This document shows, in pieces, positions 32,561 through 46,989 of a stretch of DNA of 64,000 nucleotides. The notes under the pieces are model-generated. The model did no database searches. It was not told the origin of the DNA and was given only the letters and a program-made list of their open reading frames with translations. This stretch comes from Solen grandis (Eukaryota; Mollusca; Bivalvia; Adapedonta; Solenidae). Location of the stretch: the NCBI GenBank assembly GCA_021229015.1, contig CM037794.1, positions 42,365,126 through 42,429,125 on the forward strand, read 5' to 3'. Position numbers and translations under genes: made by a program. The first letter of the stretch is position 1, and the number at the start of each line of letters is the position of its first letter.

Positions 32561-35500
32561 AAGCCTTCAGCGGGCTTGCGGTAGGTCGGTGGTTTACCAG
32601 ATGCCTCGTTGCATTCGAGGGTCTTTCCTCCACCTGTAATTAGTTGAACGTCACTATATGACAGAAATATGTCGAAGCGACAGTAAACTCAAATAAGCAA
32701 GTCAAGTCTCCTCAAAATCATGTAATGTGTGTTTATTTTCACGATGTTTATAGATATACTTAATCATTAAACACGTACTGCCTGTTGCATAAATTTTAAG
32801 GACAGTCATAGGACTTACTAAGAATGATCTGTTTCTAGGGATTTAAATATTCATAAAAAATGATTATAAGAACAGATAAAATTTAATTTAAAAAAAGTTA
32901 TAAATGTGTACAATTGAAAACGCATTTTTTACACGAAAACAAAATTCGAGGATTCTTACAAACGTTTATCATATATTTACTTTATAAAACTAACCTCACA
33001 AAATGAAAATATTGTAAAAATGCTGAATTCGGTGAGCGGGAGTACCAAAGTCGTAAAAAATTGTATTGTTATAGCCCCTAGCTTGGGCTCAGCATATAGG
33101 GTAGTTGCAGGACTGATTGGCCCCGGGGTCAGGTTAATGTGACTGGGTGTGATATCATGCCACATGTCTAGGGCGTGATACTGCAGTGTGGCAGCTCAAT
33201 ATCTATTCAAGTAGACGTGTCTCAAATGACTGAAATATGTTGGTGGGATGTTACCATCAAACAAACAAAATGTTGAAAATGTTCGTTAAGTGTTCTCACT
33301 TTTTCATAGCGTGCAATTACAAGGGAAAAACTCCGATTGGATATTTCAAAAAGAGTAAGTTTTTGTCTTTTTTAATTTTTTCCTTTTCTTTCTTGCGGGT
33401 GTAAATCATGGCGACAAGTCCAGAATCGATAGACCCGGGATGGGGAGTTTACGTTCCGCACTTCTGGGGCCCCTGTCAATATCGGGGGTTCGGATGAGAG
33501 AGCCATGTCGTATTGTGGGCAGTGAAATTGAGTTTTATGTGTCAGGTTTTGTGAAAAGGCACCAGGGGCGCCAAGGGAACAGGAAAACCCATGTATCATT
33601 AGGGTAAGGGAAACTTCTCAATCGACTTTCAAGCCGGTATTTCTCTACCAATTGCCAATTGGGATTGATCAAAAGAATAATTTAATCAACGAGTTTGCGA
33701 GAGTCACAAAATACTGACTTTGTGACGTGTGTTCAGTAACCACACACGGGAAAATGTTCAAGGACGTCTCTACAACGAAAAAGCAGAAAGATGAGAGACA
33801 GTCAGCTGGGTAAAATGGTAAGGGAGAATGAAAGAATCAAACAAAAAGTTGAAACATTACAATCATCCAGAGAAAAGATGGAGATTTATTACTTGAAAAG
33901 TCAACCAGTCAACAAAGATGTCCAGAAGTGAGGAGAAAAATTAATAAAAAAAATTGATGATATTGGGGAAAAAGGCTCTCGGGGCAATTAAAGGGACGCT
34001 AAAAAGGCCAAGGGATAAGTTGAAGGATCACGGGGATTTACATGTGAAAATATTTTTAAAGAAAGGGTTGACGAAAATATCAGGAAATCCCAAGACTTCA
34101 GGCCTCATTGAAAAAAGAAATTTAGGGTTTTATCGGACTGACAATTCATCGGGAAAAGGGTCGAGGAAATGGAGAAGATTGTAAAAGAAGTAGAGTCGGA
34201 AATCTTCTATATCATTTAGCTGACTTTCCAACCGCAAAGTTATAGAGACTCTTTTACAGAAGGTGACTGAGCTGGGGCCACGTGTTTACCACTTGTCAAA
34301 GCATGTTGTATCCAGCGGAGAGAATATACTTGGAAATAACAGTTTCTAGTAAACAAGACATCAACTTAACACATATTGGTTTACGGGTTCAACATTTCTC
34401 TGTGGTGATCTTTTTTTATGTGACCTGGTAAAAAGAAGTTAATCTGTAAGCCCATTTCATCTCTAAGGAGAATTTTTAGATTACAATCAACCACGTGACG
34501 TTGTACAGTAGTGATACGGGTTTGTCGTACGTTACCAAAAAACAGAAGATTCATTTTTGTCTCTGTACAGCGGGTTGAAACTCGGACAAAATTGAGAGTA
34601 GAAGGATGGTGGGGTTTTAGCTGTCATGGCGGGAATGATGTACGTCACGTGTCAAAAGACTTAATGGGAAGTATGGTGATGACGATGGATGGAAGATACA
34701 GAGGAGACTCGGGCTGGTACAAGGCGGTACATGTTTACACAACCATACTATGTTCGTGTAAGTCGCAACGTGACCGTGTTTATGTATCTGACTATAACCC
34801 ACACCGTAACATGTCTGACACAACATGGTGATTGATTTAAAATATACACCCAAGGATTTATCTTGGGCCTGAGACATTCCGTTGGGCAGTCAGGACAAAA
34901 TTTTTGTAAGTGGGTTGGGTTACAACATTCATGGGGGTGATAAGCCGGTATCACCACTCCATAATGGTCAGTTAAGTGATGGGGTAGAAAGTCCGTTGTC
35001 TTTTATACGGGACAATGATGGGCGGTTGTTTGAAAAGGGAAAGGGAAATAAACTGTGGTAAGGTGTTTGGCTGAGAATTTAAAGAAGAAGTAATATGTCG
35101 ACTGTTTTTTCCGGGTTAATATCAATGGAACCTTTAAGTTTTGTTTCAAATATATCAAGTCAGACACTCTTATTACATGGTGCGAGTATTTGAGAGTCAG
35201 GCCCGGAACTCGAAACCGGGGACCACTTAATTGTAGGGCTAGCTTGTCAACAATCAAGAAATTTATCTGCTTAAAATAAATCCACTCATATTTAAGATTG
35301 TAAAATTTTTTACATGTATTTTGTTGGTTTGGTTGCAGCCCAAAAGTGTTTATGTTTTCCACGTGATCTTCGTGTCTATATTTGTCGGTTAATCTATTTT
35401 TTGCTCGCCGACCAAAACTTACAATTTACTCCGTACCAAAAAAGTCAGGATTTTTGAAATGATTTATACTTGGTGTTCGTTTTTCCCATTTAATAGTTTT

Positions 35501-38500
35501 TTCGTTTTTTAAAACTTCTAATGTTTTATACGTGAATATATATCTTTATTTTTACTTTTTTTTTTTCACATTATGTAGCAAAATGTGCTGAAATCGAAAA
35601 TGGAAAAAAAAAAAAAAAAAAATCAGCGACTCGTTTTTATACGTTCGTTATCCCTGGTTAACATCTTAACAAATGGCTAAAATTAAATCTCTCTTTGAAA
35701 AGGGAATAAGAAAAAAAAATCTATGAGTAGTTAGATTGTTTAAATACAGATAAGTGTTCAATATCCCCGGTACTTCTTTTTTGTCTAAATGTGAGAAAAA
35801 CAAGTAGGCTTCATTTTCTGTAAGTTTCCAAAAAGGGTTTCCCTTGTAAAGAACATGAAAAAAGACACGATTTTTTCATTTGGAGTAAATTTGGGCGTAC
35901 CCATGGTAACAGGAAAAAAGGTGTTTTTTCTCTCCTTCTTGAGAAACTGAGCAATACTTATTTTAATTTGTATTTGCGATTTATTTTGTCGATATTTACT
36001 GACTGATTTTCCATTTTTTTATAGTTATATATTTTAATTTGTTCAATAATTAAATTTAATACATATAATTTTTTTAAAAAATTTTTCGAGTGTTTAATGC
36101 GGAATAATGAGGTTTGTTAAGTTCAGTTTGGAGTAATTATTATCCGAGGCCGGAGTCGGGGGGTTCAATCTGGGTAGGAACATATCATCGTTAAAAGGTT
36201 TTGGGTATGTCTTTTTTGCTGGTGTCAGTTCGGGTATTTTCCAGAGGTGTCAAGGTTATGAGATAATTTTACGACGTACTGCTGTAGACCATTGTATCTG
36301 GGGGGTCAGTGTTATACGTATTTCAAAGATAATTCTTACTTAAAAATGCAGTCTATAAAAAGCGTGTCATTACTTATTTTTTGAATTTCCGTATACCTTT
36401 ATTAATGTTGATGGGTGATTTATTTTTCGTCGATTTCTGAATTTTTATCCGGAAGATTCATCCCCATGAAAATAGTTCATTGAACGATCTTGTTTTTGAA
36501 ATAAGTCCTTTTATCCCTTTCTATTTACCAAAATAATTGACAAAGTGTTCATTACGAATGTATGCTGAACATTTACTCAATGGGGGAAAAAAAAAGACAG
36601 GCACCACTGGTTTTTTGTTTTCCATTTGTTTGTTTGCTTCGAAAAATTCTGTTTTTTTTGCATTTTTAAAAGTGGGAAATATCAAATACATTTCGAATGT
36701 TTTTGACCTTTACTTCAATATGGCTTACCAGTTGTCTAAATTCAGAGAAAAGGAGAAAAGAAAAAAATGGCTGTATGATTGAATGTTTGTAAAAATTTTG
36801 TACATTGTGGGGAAACTGTGAACAAAGGCCATATGGAAACATTAAGTTAGCCTTATGTGGAGTTGTTTTTTTGGGGGAATCCAGTCATTTGCTTGGGTTT
36901 TAAAACTGACTTTGCTACATGAAATGTTTTTTAAAGGATAAAAATTCGTTGATATGTGATCATTAATTTTCGGGGGAGCACTATTTTTCGTCTTTTTTCT
37001 TTGGGGGGTTTTATCCTTTAAATATTTATCCACCGAAGATGTTCGATTTATAAAAACCTGCGTTTCTGAATATAGCCACGAAAAAAATGTACCCTCGAAA
37101 TTCCCTTTGGGGTTTCTTCAATGGTTTTTAGGTCAATGAAATTAAAAATAATACATAATAAAGTCCTCCACGATTATCAATGGTTATACAGTTTGTTTAT
37201 GTCATTTGCATGTGTTTGTGTGTACTTTGTAGTAACTAAATTGTAGTTTTACATCTGCTGGAACGACATCATGGTTGTTTTGTATTATAAATAAGGAATT
37301 GTTGATTGGCATCGGTTTTTGCTATGTTTAAACCGATAAAAGTAACAAATTTAAGCCTTCAAATGGCGGGGAGTGTTAATTGAACGGTTTCTTGATTTTT
37401 TAAAAAATCATTTAAACATTTTTATTTTTCTTCTTCTGACAAAATGACAAAAAACGATTATTCAGTTAAAAAAAGGCAGCATTTAACTTATTTCGGTTTT
37501 TGGAAGGACCAGTATAGACCCTCCAATAAGAAACTCAAAATTTCTAAATACAGAGACACGTCGGTAGCCAGGACTCGACCCATGACCTCTTTGTGAAAGG
37601 CAAACAGTATCAGTTTATTTGTTTATATTGGTTGAACTTTGGGGGCTTGTCACAGTTTTGAAACGATTACTGCTGCCACATGCGTATCACGCCCCTTGAC
37701 ATGTGGCATGATTAAACACCCGTCACATTACCTGGCAGTGGGTCAACCATCCTGGGGGAAATATCCTTATATATTTGGAAGCCAGCAAGGCGCCAGTATT
37801 TTTTTTTTACTGGTATGTCTCGGCGGGGGTCTAACCACGATCCAGGGTTCCGGGGTTGACGCTCTTACCTCGCCTTCCCCCGGGTTTTGGGCCCAATAAA
37901 AAAAAATCATGAAAATTTTATTTACGAAAATAGAAAAAAGGGCAATAAAACAATTCTATGGAACTCAAACACGATTTAAAATTTTTAAAGGTCACTTATG
38001 TGTCCAGTGAAATTTTCTTGGGAGCACGCCCCGCCTGTTTTGGAAAATGTTCGTCTAACGCACTGATGTTTCCCCTATGTACGCCTGTGTCACACCCACG
38101 GCGAAGCGATCTTTCTCCAGGATAGGGGGATTTTTAAAGATCTTTCCCCGCAGAACTTTGACCACTTTTTTTTCCCGCAATAGAATCCCGTTTTGATTTA
38201 CTATTTGTGTAAAGTTACTACTAATAAGTGCAAAATTTAAAGAAACTTTTTTCCATACTTTGCATTGATTTGTCGTTCCCCCCTGACCCCCAATAAATAC
38301 TTGGATTTTGGGCCATCGCTACGCCCCTGTTTCAGTTTAACATCGGACCACAACAAACAACACACCACACACACCACGAGAAAGAAACATGTCAGTTTTA
38401 AAAAATTGAAATTAAATTTCCTAATATACTGCATTTTTATAGAATGTTTGGGCCCTTTTTATGGGGGGAAAAAAAATTTTAAACCCTGGTTATGTTCTGG

Positions 38501-40905
38501 TACTAAACTGTCTCATCAAACTTCACTCACCGGCGACATTCCAAAAAAGGGGTCCTTTTTGGCAAATTTATATTCCTTTTAAATAAGTGAAAATTGAGAA
38601 AAATTCGACAAGCGTTGGCATCCACATGAGGTTCTTTCTTTTTATTTCACCGATCAACGGGTGAACGAGTGCTTTAATGAAAAGAAAACATTGATGAGGA
38701 AGAAAAATGTTCGAGTTTGTCGATTATTGTAAATGTTCGGGATGGTGCCCTTCATAGTTAAAAACATTTTTTCGAAAAAGAGATAACATATCTTTTTTTA
38801 AATTTATATCATAAAACATCAAAACTCTACAAGAAAAATGTTGATATTTTCTTCTACGTAAACTTTGAACGAAAACGTACAAAAACGATAAATCCCGACA
38901 TTGCCCGAAATTCATTTCCCATTAAGATTAGCTATCGTATTTCAATTTTCATCTAAGTGCAGAAAAAAAAAAAGAAAATAGGTAATACTTAGGTTGTTTC
39001 GGTAAATTTTAAAAGTTTTCTTACTCCTCTAAAGCTTGCTGTTTGGGGGTTTTGCTTAGTATATTTTTGGGTGCTTTTCCATATGGTTTTATGTACTCAG
39101 CATTATTGGGTTTCCCTTTTGGGAAAACCGTGGCAGAGACAGCAGGATCATATGACTTTAAAAGGGGCGCAGATTTGAACGTAAACTTGTTTGTCATGTA
39201 GAGTTTTCCCCTGTCTAAGCGTACGGTTTATCCTGCGGACCCAAGGAGTCATTTTTTGCTTTGTAACTATCAAAAGCTACGGTGGTTAACGGTCAAAAAA
39301 GTAGCTGTTTAAAAATTCAGCAGACAAAAGTTTTGCCTTCTAAAACCCAAAGTACATACGGTAGTGAAACATAAAAATTTTTATGTCCCTTGGGTTCCGA
39401 CGATGCATTTCCTTGGTGCTAATATATTTAAGCCAAAATTCAGGGGATTTTGAATATCAGTTACTATAGGGCGATTATTATGTTTTATACAGGGTGCCCT
39501 TTGTGCTGGGAAAAGTTTTAAATTTCAATGAAAAACCCCTCACCGCGTAATTTCCCGACCCCGGCAGGGTCATTCGGATTTTTGAAAGGAACCTTCCAGT
39601 TGTTTTGCGGTGGGGTTGGTTTACCGGATGCCTCCGCCTTCGGGGTCTTCCTCCCTGTAATTAGTAGACGTCGCTTTATGATGAAATACTGTGGGAAGCG
39701 ACGGAAAAACTAAATAGTCAGTCAGGCAAGTGAAGGTAAAACCCGGACAGGACGAATCGGTTTCAGGCCGCAAATTCAAATTCTTAACAATATTATGGTA
39801 TTCTTGACATGGGCCCCTTTTTTAGGAAACGTTTTCTTAATTCATATCAATTAAAAAACAAGCCATAAAATTTTCATTCGTTTAAATTCTCCACAACCAT
39901 GAACATTATCTGTCCGGACAAATAAACCCTGGGTTATTTTTTTTGTTTTATTTCTTTTTCATTGTTCGTTTTTATCGTAACCCGCTTATGTTTCAGAGAA
40001 CAGTTGAAGTTTAAACAAGTTCCGAATGGTTAAAACGTCCGTGTCGGAAACTGTAGGTCGTGGGTTCGATCCGCCGCGACGGAAAACGCAAAAATATGGG
40101 GCGGCCATATGTAGGTCCGCAGCGAGTCTGCACACCAGTGGGTGCAGTGCTAAGAAGTATTTGCATTTCGAGTAAAAAAACACTAAATTTTGCGGAAGGT
40201 TAATTGGGCGGTGGCTAGAAAGTTCGTCTAGTCTGGTAGCCGGAGGTTAGATCGTCCGATAAGGAAGCGGGGGGTTGTGGATTCGAATCCGGAGGACAAA
40301 ATAGACGTTCTGATATTCAGTGTAGTTAAGGACTGATTGGCCGGAGTCAAGTAATGTGACTGGGGCGGTAATATGCCACTTGTCTACGGCGTGATTCAGA
40401 AGTGTGGGCAGCACTATAACTGTCTGAAGTAGAAATAGTTTCCAAAATGAAAAAATATGGGGGTTTGGGGCGTTAACCCCAACTTTATATGATCTGTTTT
40501 CACGTGGGGTGTGCCGTTTCATTCTGCATGAAAAATAAGGTAAAATTCTCTATACCTTTTAAACCTTGGGCAACTTTAGGATTTAAATTTTGGGGAAAAC
40601 CCTATATTCTTTAAATAGGGCACACCCCTTTTTTTTGTTTAAAGTATTCATGTGTGTTTCTTTACCTACCGATGGGTTACGCGGGTGTGCCCAACATGTA
40701 CCATGTCTGTCGGGCATTTGCTCCATTATTTTATAACTGCATTCGTTAATTATGGTTAAACCCAAAGAAATAATAAATATGCAGCTACCTTTCCATCTGA
40801 CAAATGAGCTGAAAAAAAAACAACGACAGAGACATATGTCCAAATTGTCTTATAATTTAGAAAGTTACAACGAATTATATATGGTAATTCATTTAAAAAA
40901 TGTTA

Positions 40906-41660
40906 AAAACTCCAGACAGGTGGTTTAATACCTCCCCCTTTACATATCCGACCCGGGTCAAGTGGTTTAATACCTACCCCTTTTCATATTTTGACACCGG
41001 GTCAAGTTGTTAAATTCCCCCCCTTTTCATTATCCCGACACAAAGGGCAAGGTGGTTTTAAAACCTCACCCCTTTTTAAACCCGCCCGAGTAAAGTGGTT
41101 TAATATCACCCATTACATAATCTGAACCTGGTCAAGTGGTTTAATACCTCACCCTTTCATAATCCTGAACCAGGTCAAGTTGATTTTTCCCCACCCTTTA
41201 TTTTCCTGACACGGGTCGGGTGATTTAATACCCCACCAATTTAATTATGTGACAAAAGGTAAAAGTGATTTAATTCTCACCCATACATACCCTGACACCG
41301 GGTCAAGTGTTTAAAATTACCTCACCCTTTACGTTTTTCCTGCCCGGGGGTCAAGTGGTTTAATACCTCACCCCTTTACATTTCCTGACACCGGGGTTCA
41401 AGGGGTTTTAAATTTACCTCTTTCCCTTTACATTACTGAACGGGTAAAGTGTTAATACCCCCCCCACCCCTTTACATTTCGGGAAAAGGGTCAAGGATTT
41501 AATACCTCACCATTTACATTATCGTGAACAAGGTCAGGGGTTTTAAATTTCTCACCCTTTACTTATCCTGACAGGGTCAAGTGGTTTAATCCCCTGCCCC
41601 TTTTTACTTTTTTCCTGACACGGAGTCAAGTGGTTTAACTTCGCCCTTTACATTATCCTG
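40906..41660 (+). repeat. degenerate minisatellite, about 45-bp unit
   Basis: Recurring GTGGTTTAATACCTCACCC, TTTACATTATCCTGACAC and GGGTCAA, about 16 copies with many small indels. The unit resembles the CACATTATCCTGACACCGGG segment of family D, suggesting expansion from it. Confidence 0.7.
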
Positions 41661-43765
41661 ACACGGTCATAAATTTAACCACTGGTTCCCGTGGCTAAAT
41701 TTATTCATGTGTTAGAGAAGAACTTTATTATCAAAATTTGTGAAAATAGATCAAAGTGGGTAGGGACGTTTGAACTAACACAAAAGGGGCCCTTTTTTTA
41801 TGGTTTTTTTTTTATTTAGGTTTTATCTTGTCAATAGATAGCAGTGGGTCGAGACCCATCCCATGACACCTTACAAATAATTACATGAAAATGCAAAAAA
41901 TTTTACAATGGTTTTTATTTTAAAAAATATAAAATGAAAAAAAAAGATAAACAAAAAAAAAAAAAAAGAAAAAAATAAGAAAATAATACAAAGAAAAAAA
42001 AAATCAGAAATACACTTGATAAGCCCCAATCTTAGGTATGGTTTAAAAAACTGTGAAATTTTTTTAGGTTAGGGGGATTGTCAATGAGAAGTTTTAAAAA
42101 ATACATTTTTGATTTTTTGTCTCTTATTTTGTGCTTTTATTATTTTCCCATTCAAAACTAAGCTTGCTTTTAGACCAAAAACTTTTTGGAGTTATTTTTT
42201 TTTTTTGCTTTTTGATATATATTTTTTATTTGTAAGAAAAATTTTTAATTTATTTTTAAAAACCCTTTTTATCTTTTTTTTCCTATATAAATTCTCAAGT
42301 TATTTGAAAAGTTACTCCATTTTTTTTAAAAATCATTTAATTTTCATCAAATTTTAAATTTGATCTGCAACCCCAGAAATATTATGTCTTTTCCCTCCTT
42401 TTACAAAAAGTACTAATGTTATCATCTACAATATTCATATGACTAATAAGTTTAAAGTCGATAATTCTATGAAGAATTTGAAAATGAAACCCCACGGCAA
42501 GGGAGTCCTATTTAAAATTTTATTACGCTTTGTACATTTTTCCCAAATTTAAAATTTTATTAAAAATATTAATCCCTTTTTCTTGACTTGTAGGTACATC
42601 ATTGTTGCAATCAAAAAATTATAAACTTTCTTACATTCCTTTTTAGAAAATGGGAGCTTTTGAAAACATAAATGATACAATAGGGGGCAATATAGCATTT
42701 ACAAATATCCATTTTTCCCAAAGTTACTGGTTTTAAATAATATTTTTGGTGCCTTTAAGACCTTCTAAAACACAAAATTCACTTTTTACCAAAACTTTGT
42801 TCTATATTTGAATATGAACAAAATCCCTGTCTCTGTCCCAAAAAATCATAATAAATTTATGCTCTTCTATACATATTCATCAAATATACCCTGTAACCAA
42901 TTTTTTAAAGAGTATTATAAAATTAAAAGGCATTGCGAAAAACCTCAACGTATCAACGGGCAAATTTTCATGTAATTCTTATAAAACCTTATCATCACAC
43001 CGAATTTATTTTTTACTTTTTTTTTTTTAAACTTTCTAAAAATAAATTCCCCAGTTTAAATTTTTTTATGTCAAATATAGTAAGTTAAAAAAACACATTC
43101 CTTTGCCTCTTAAGGGAAATTTTTTTATCCCCGAATTTCATACTTTGTCTTTTGATAAAATTTCATTTTTAATCCCCCCTTCCCCGTAGTTTTTTACATT
43201 AAAATGAACACTTAATCTTTTATGGACCATTCCATAAAAAATTGATATAATAATTATTTAACTTAAATTTAAAATTTTAATAGGTTTGGGGTTGGAACAT
43301 GTAAACAAATGTGTAAAAGGGGAAATTTTTAAAGTTTTCCAACTTTAAATTTTTTCCCAATTTGGGGTAGAATTTTCTGTTCCCCGTAAAATATAATTTT
43401 TTTTCCCCTTTTTTACTTGTCATTAAAATTTGCATTTCTTTTTGTCCATATTACATCAAAATACACCAAGAACTTTTTAAAAATTTTGATATTCCCAAGA
43501 TAATTTTTTATTTTGTTTTTATTGATCTAATACTGTATTTCATTGCACCAATAATATAACATTTGTCGTTTTAAAGTTGACTTTTAAACCTGGATCCAGA
43601 AGAAAATTCATGTAAAATCTAAAGCAGTATTTAAAGATTCCTCTGAACCATCTATTATTAACAAGAAGTGTGTCAGCCCAAACTGTGATATTTTATATCA
43701 AATCCAATCAATGGTAATTCCTTTATTTTTTCACAACCACAAGGAACTTGGCTCTGTTTTTTTTA

Positions 43766-44510
43766 GCTTACCTGTGCACGAGTGCTCAAGGTGAGATTTT
43801 GTGAACCCCCTGCGTCTTCGTCGTTCGTCATCAATTTACTTTAAAACGACACAAGTTGCTAAAATAACTTGATCAATGTGGAAACCTTTATGGTTGCCAA
43901 TGGCAACAGAAAGAAAATATATGAAAAAAAAATACATTCTTCTCTCCTTCAAAACTGTTGGCCAGATTTTAAAATAATTTGGCACAGTTGTTCCTTAGGT
44001 AGCTCTCTCCAAGATGCTAAATTATTCTGATCCGTGGAAAAAAAACATGCCGCCTGGGTTTATATTGTATAAGTAAATAATTTAAACCACATCGTCCTCT
44101 GGAACCGCTTGACAGAATTTGATTAGTTTGGCAGGGATGGATCATTTGGTGATGCTTCACATAATTTGTTTATATTATTTCAATCGGTAAAAAAACATGG
44201 CCTTGACAAAATTTAATTTTAGCAGGCATGGATGATCCTTGGGTGAAGCTTCACAAAAGTTGCTAAAATCATCCCGATCAGTAAAAACATGACTGCCAGG
44301 GGCGTGGCCTTAATTGTTATAATGTATATAGTTGTAATCTAGAATGACATCTCTCTGAAACCGCTTGACAAATTTATATTAAATTTACTCGAGATGATCC
44401 TTAGAGGAAGCTTCACAAAAGTTGCTGAAATTATTCCGATCCATAAAAATTATGGCTGCAAGGCAGGATTATTTGCCTTAAATGTATAATTTATATTGAA
44501 TCTCTTCTGA
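43766..44510 (+). repeat. T2-like tandem-monomer repeat
   Basis: The head AGCTTACCTGTGCACGAGTG is followed by degraded monomers with GGATGATCCTTGGGTGAAGC and CTTCACAAAAGTTGCTAAAA, the inverted counterpart of 60029-60902. Confidence 0.6.
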
Positions 44511-44634
44511 AACTGATTTAAACTGTTTAAATTTGTGTAAAAAGTTTCCATAACGCTCCTTAAGTCTAGGTTTTTTATCAGCATTATCGCATATACAACG
44601 TCGATCAATACAATTTCTCATTTCAGAAAATTTG

Positions 44635-44815
44635 TTCATTGTTTTGACCCAATGTGCGTTAGACATCATTCTACGGGATCTAGTATATGCAACGATGCAA
44701 CGCACATTGGGGTCCAATTCTGACTCAATGTGCGTAAACGGCTTTATTGGGTCCGAACCCATTGTGCGTGCGTTGAACCCCAAATTGCGTTTCAACAAAG
44801 CCCCCGCCCTCATGG
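44635..44815. repeat. small inverted repeat with four CAATGTGCGT-type motifs
   Basis: GACCCAATGTGCGTT, its inverse AACGCACATTGGGGTC, CTCAATGTGCGTA and CCCATTGTGCGTG lie within 180 bp; the first two form an inverted pair. Possibly a MITE. Function unknown. Confidence 0.45.
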
Positions 44816-44864
44816 GTTTTATTTTGCTGACTAAAGAAAGAATATAAGGTCCGTGTAGAAAAAG

Positions 44865-46985
44865 AAAAATGATTATGAAATAAAAAATAAGGGAAATTGA
44901 AAAATTAAAAACTGCTAACCCAAAACAGTTTTGGAATATATTAAAAACAAACAAGTGTCTTCAAATAAATATAAGTTTACAGGAATTTAAAGAATATTTT
45001 GAAAACGCTGGGGAATATTTAATTTACAAAATGTAAATATGAAGCTGATGATTTTGTTCTATAATAATTTTAAAGACTGTGAACCTATACATGCAATGAG
45101 CTTGATGAGAAATAACATTGGGAAGAAATAATCAAAGCTGCGAAACACTTAAGAAGAAACAAAGCCATGGGTAGTGATTTTATATTTGAATGAATTCTTA
45201 TTGAAAGTCTTTATATAATGGTATGGCATTTATGTGATATTTTTAATGGAATTCTTAACTCAGGGTTTTTTCCAGAAAAATGGATGGAGGGGATTGTTGT
45301 CCTTGCATAAAAAGGTGAATGTGAATCAAGTTAATAATATGAGGAATGACTATAGTAAATCTGTCTATCAAAGTTATTTTACACTGTTTTAAACAATAGA
45401 ATAACTAAATTTTGTGTTGGAAAACCAATTCAACCCTCTCTGATGCACAGTTTTGTTTTAGAAAAGGGAAGATCAACTATTGATGCTCTTTTTATTTCTA
45501 TCAAGTATTGTACAAAATTTCATTTTTGAAAAGAAAACGCCTATAATGTGGATTTGTTGATCTTGTAAATGTTTTGACACCATTAATAGAAATGGCCATT
45601 ATGGATGAAAATGTACTGATCTGGATTACGGGGAAAAGTACTAAGAATTATTAAGGATATGTACCAAAGAAAGCTAAAATCATGGTGTAAGAAAATGTGG
45701 AAATCTTGTGACTATTTTGACATATGCAGTTAGATGCGTCAAGGTGGAAATTTTGTCACCAATTTTATTTTTCTCTTTCAAATAGAAGATTTAGGTTATA
45801 TCTAGCAGATAATAGTGAATTCAGGAATAGAAATGGATGATATTATACTAATGCTTTTACTTTTGCGTGACATGGTCTTTCTAGCAAAAAGTCCGCAAGA
45901 ATTGCAGCATAATTTAAACTTGCTATATGAATATTGTCAAAAGTGGGGATTACAGGTAAATACAGATAAAACTAAGATATGGTTTTTAGAAAGCAAGGTG
46001 TGTAATTTCAAGTAATGAGATTTGGTCTTATAATGGGGTAAATATTGAAGTAGTTGATAATTTTACATATTTAGGAACTGTTTTTAAATATAATGGTTAT
46101 TTCAACCTTAATCGCAAATATGTTACAGATAAGGGATTAAAAGCATTAAACACATTTTAAGTAATGCAGGAAATTCAATTTAGTCCAAAATTCATTGTGT
46201 CAACTGTTTGATGCCTTTGTGGGCTCTATTTAAGTTATTCAGCAGAAATATGGAGTTTTTAAAGAATAAGAAAAATAGATGGATTACATTTTAAGTTTTG
46301 TAAACAGTATATTTGAAAGTTAGAACACAGTTAATATTGCAGGAGTGTATGGGGGAGTTAGGAGGTATCCATTGTATATATCCCATGGATGAAGATTGTA
46401 AAATATTGGGTTAAATATTAAACTCAGAAAATTCATTCTACAAAAAGTATTATAGCTCTTACAGTGAATGATTGCATAAGGGTGCAAAAATTGGGTTTTA
46501 CCATTTTAAAGAAGATTATTGTGAAAAATGGTATGGGCATGTATGGGAAACCCTCAATGTATTAACCAAAATATTTTTTATGTATGTTTAAAAATACGTT
46601 GATTGACTGTTATAAACATGAGTGGAGAGCAAGTGTTAATGCAAAGTAGTACATTAAAACTTTATGGACACTGTAAAATTAGCTTTGGATATGAGAGTTA
46701 TTTTAAATTTGTTTCAGAGAACTTTAGGTCATTTATTACAAAGCTCAGAATTTCTGCCCATTCTTTTGCATATTCATACTGGAAGATCTCGCCAAGAAAT
46801 TATGTACCACAAGAACAGAGATACTGTGGTTGTTGTAATAATAGAGATGTTGAAGACGATTTTCATTTTGTCCTTATTTGTCATGCTACAGTGATTTTAG
46901 AATTATATATCAAGAAGTATTACAGGGTAAAGCAAGTATGTTTAAGTTTTTGCAGTTCTGAATACAAAAATCTTACTTCATAAGA
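44865..46985 (+). mobile_element. degenerate non-LTR retrotransposon (reverse-transcriptase remnant)
   Basis: Broken pieces in several frames read NPKQFWNILKTNK, IIKAAKHLRRNKAMGSD, LNSGFFPEKWMEGIVVL, LEKGRSTIDALF, DMVFLAKSPQELQHNLN and EYCQKWGLQVNTDKTKI, in the order expected for a LINE reverse transcriptase. A C-terminal RYCGCCNNRDVEDDFHFVL matches the Cys-rich tail common in such elements. The catalytic YADD is replaced (LLRDM) and there are many stops and frameshifts, so it is dead. The clade (CR1/L2/RTE-type) is not resolvable by eye. Confidence 0.8.
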
Positions 46986-46989
46986 CCTT

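Larger units (their letters stand above)
27231..33300. other. repeat-rich stretch without recognisable genes
   Basis: It holds a T2-like fragment (27231-27330), an M1 fragment (27395-27520), a full M1 (28193-28439), the TIR element at 29185-30470, T2-like repeats (31126-32560) and R and D copies (32571-33260). I found no annexin exons or other coding exons here. Confidence 0.6.
33300..44860. other. low-quality, indel-rich sequence with degraded repeats
   Basis: Copies of known families here (D at 37658 and 40320, R at 39597) carry many more small indels than copies elsewhere in the window, as in unpolished long-read consensus. Tandem debris at 40906-41660 and T2-like material at 43766-44510 are recognisable. 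Around 33771-33960 one frame reads like a coiled coil (MVRENERIKQKVETLQSSRE), then breaks; it may be a damaged real exon. No gene can be called. Confidence 0.5.

Noticed and set aside
40016..40300. tRNA-like T-arm motifs GGGTTCGATCC and GGATTCGAATCC
   Set aside because: No full cloverleaf; best seen as SINE or family D debris in poor-quality sequence.
44478..44954. 158-codon minus-strand ORF
   Set aside because: It overlaps repeat debris and the sense LINE remnant, and shows no recognisable domain.
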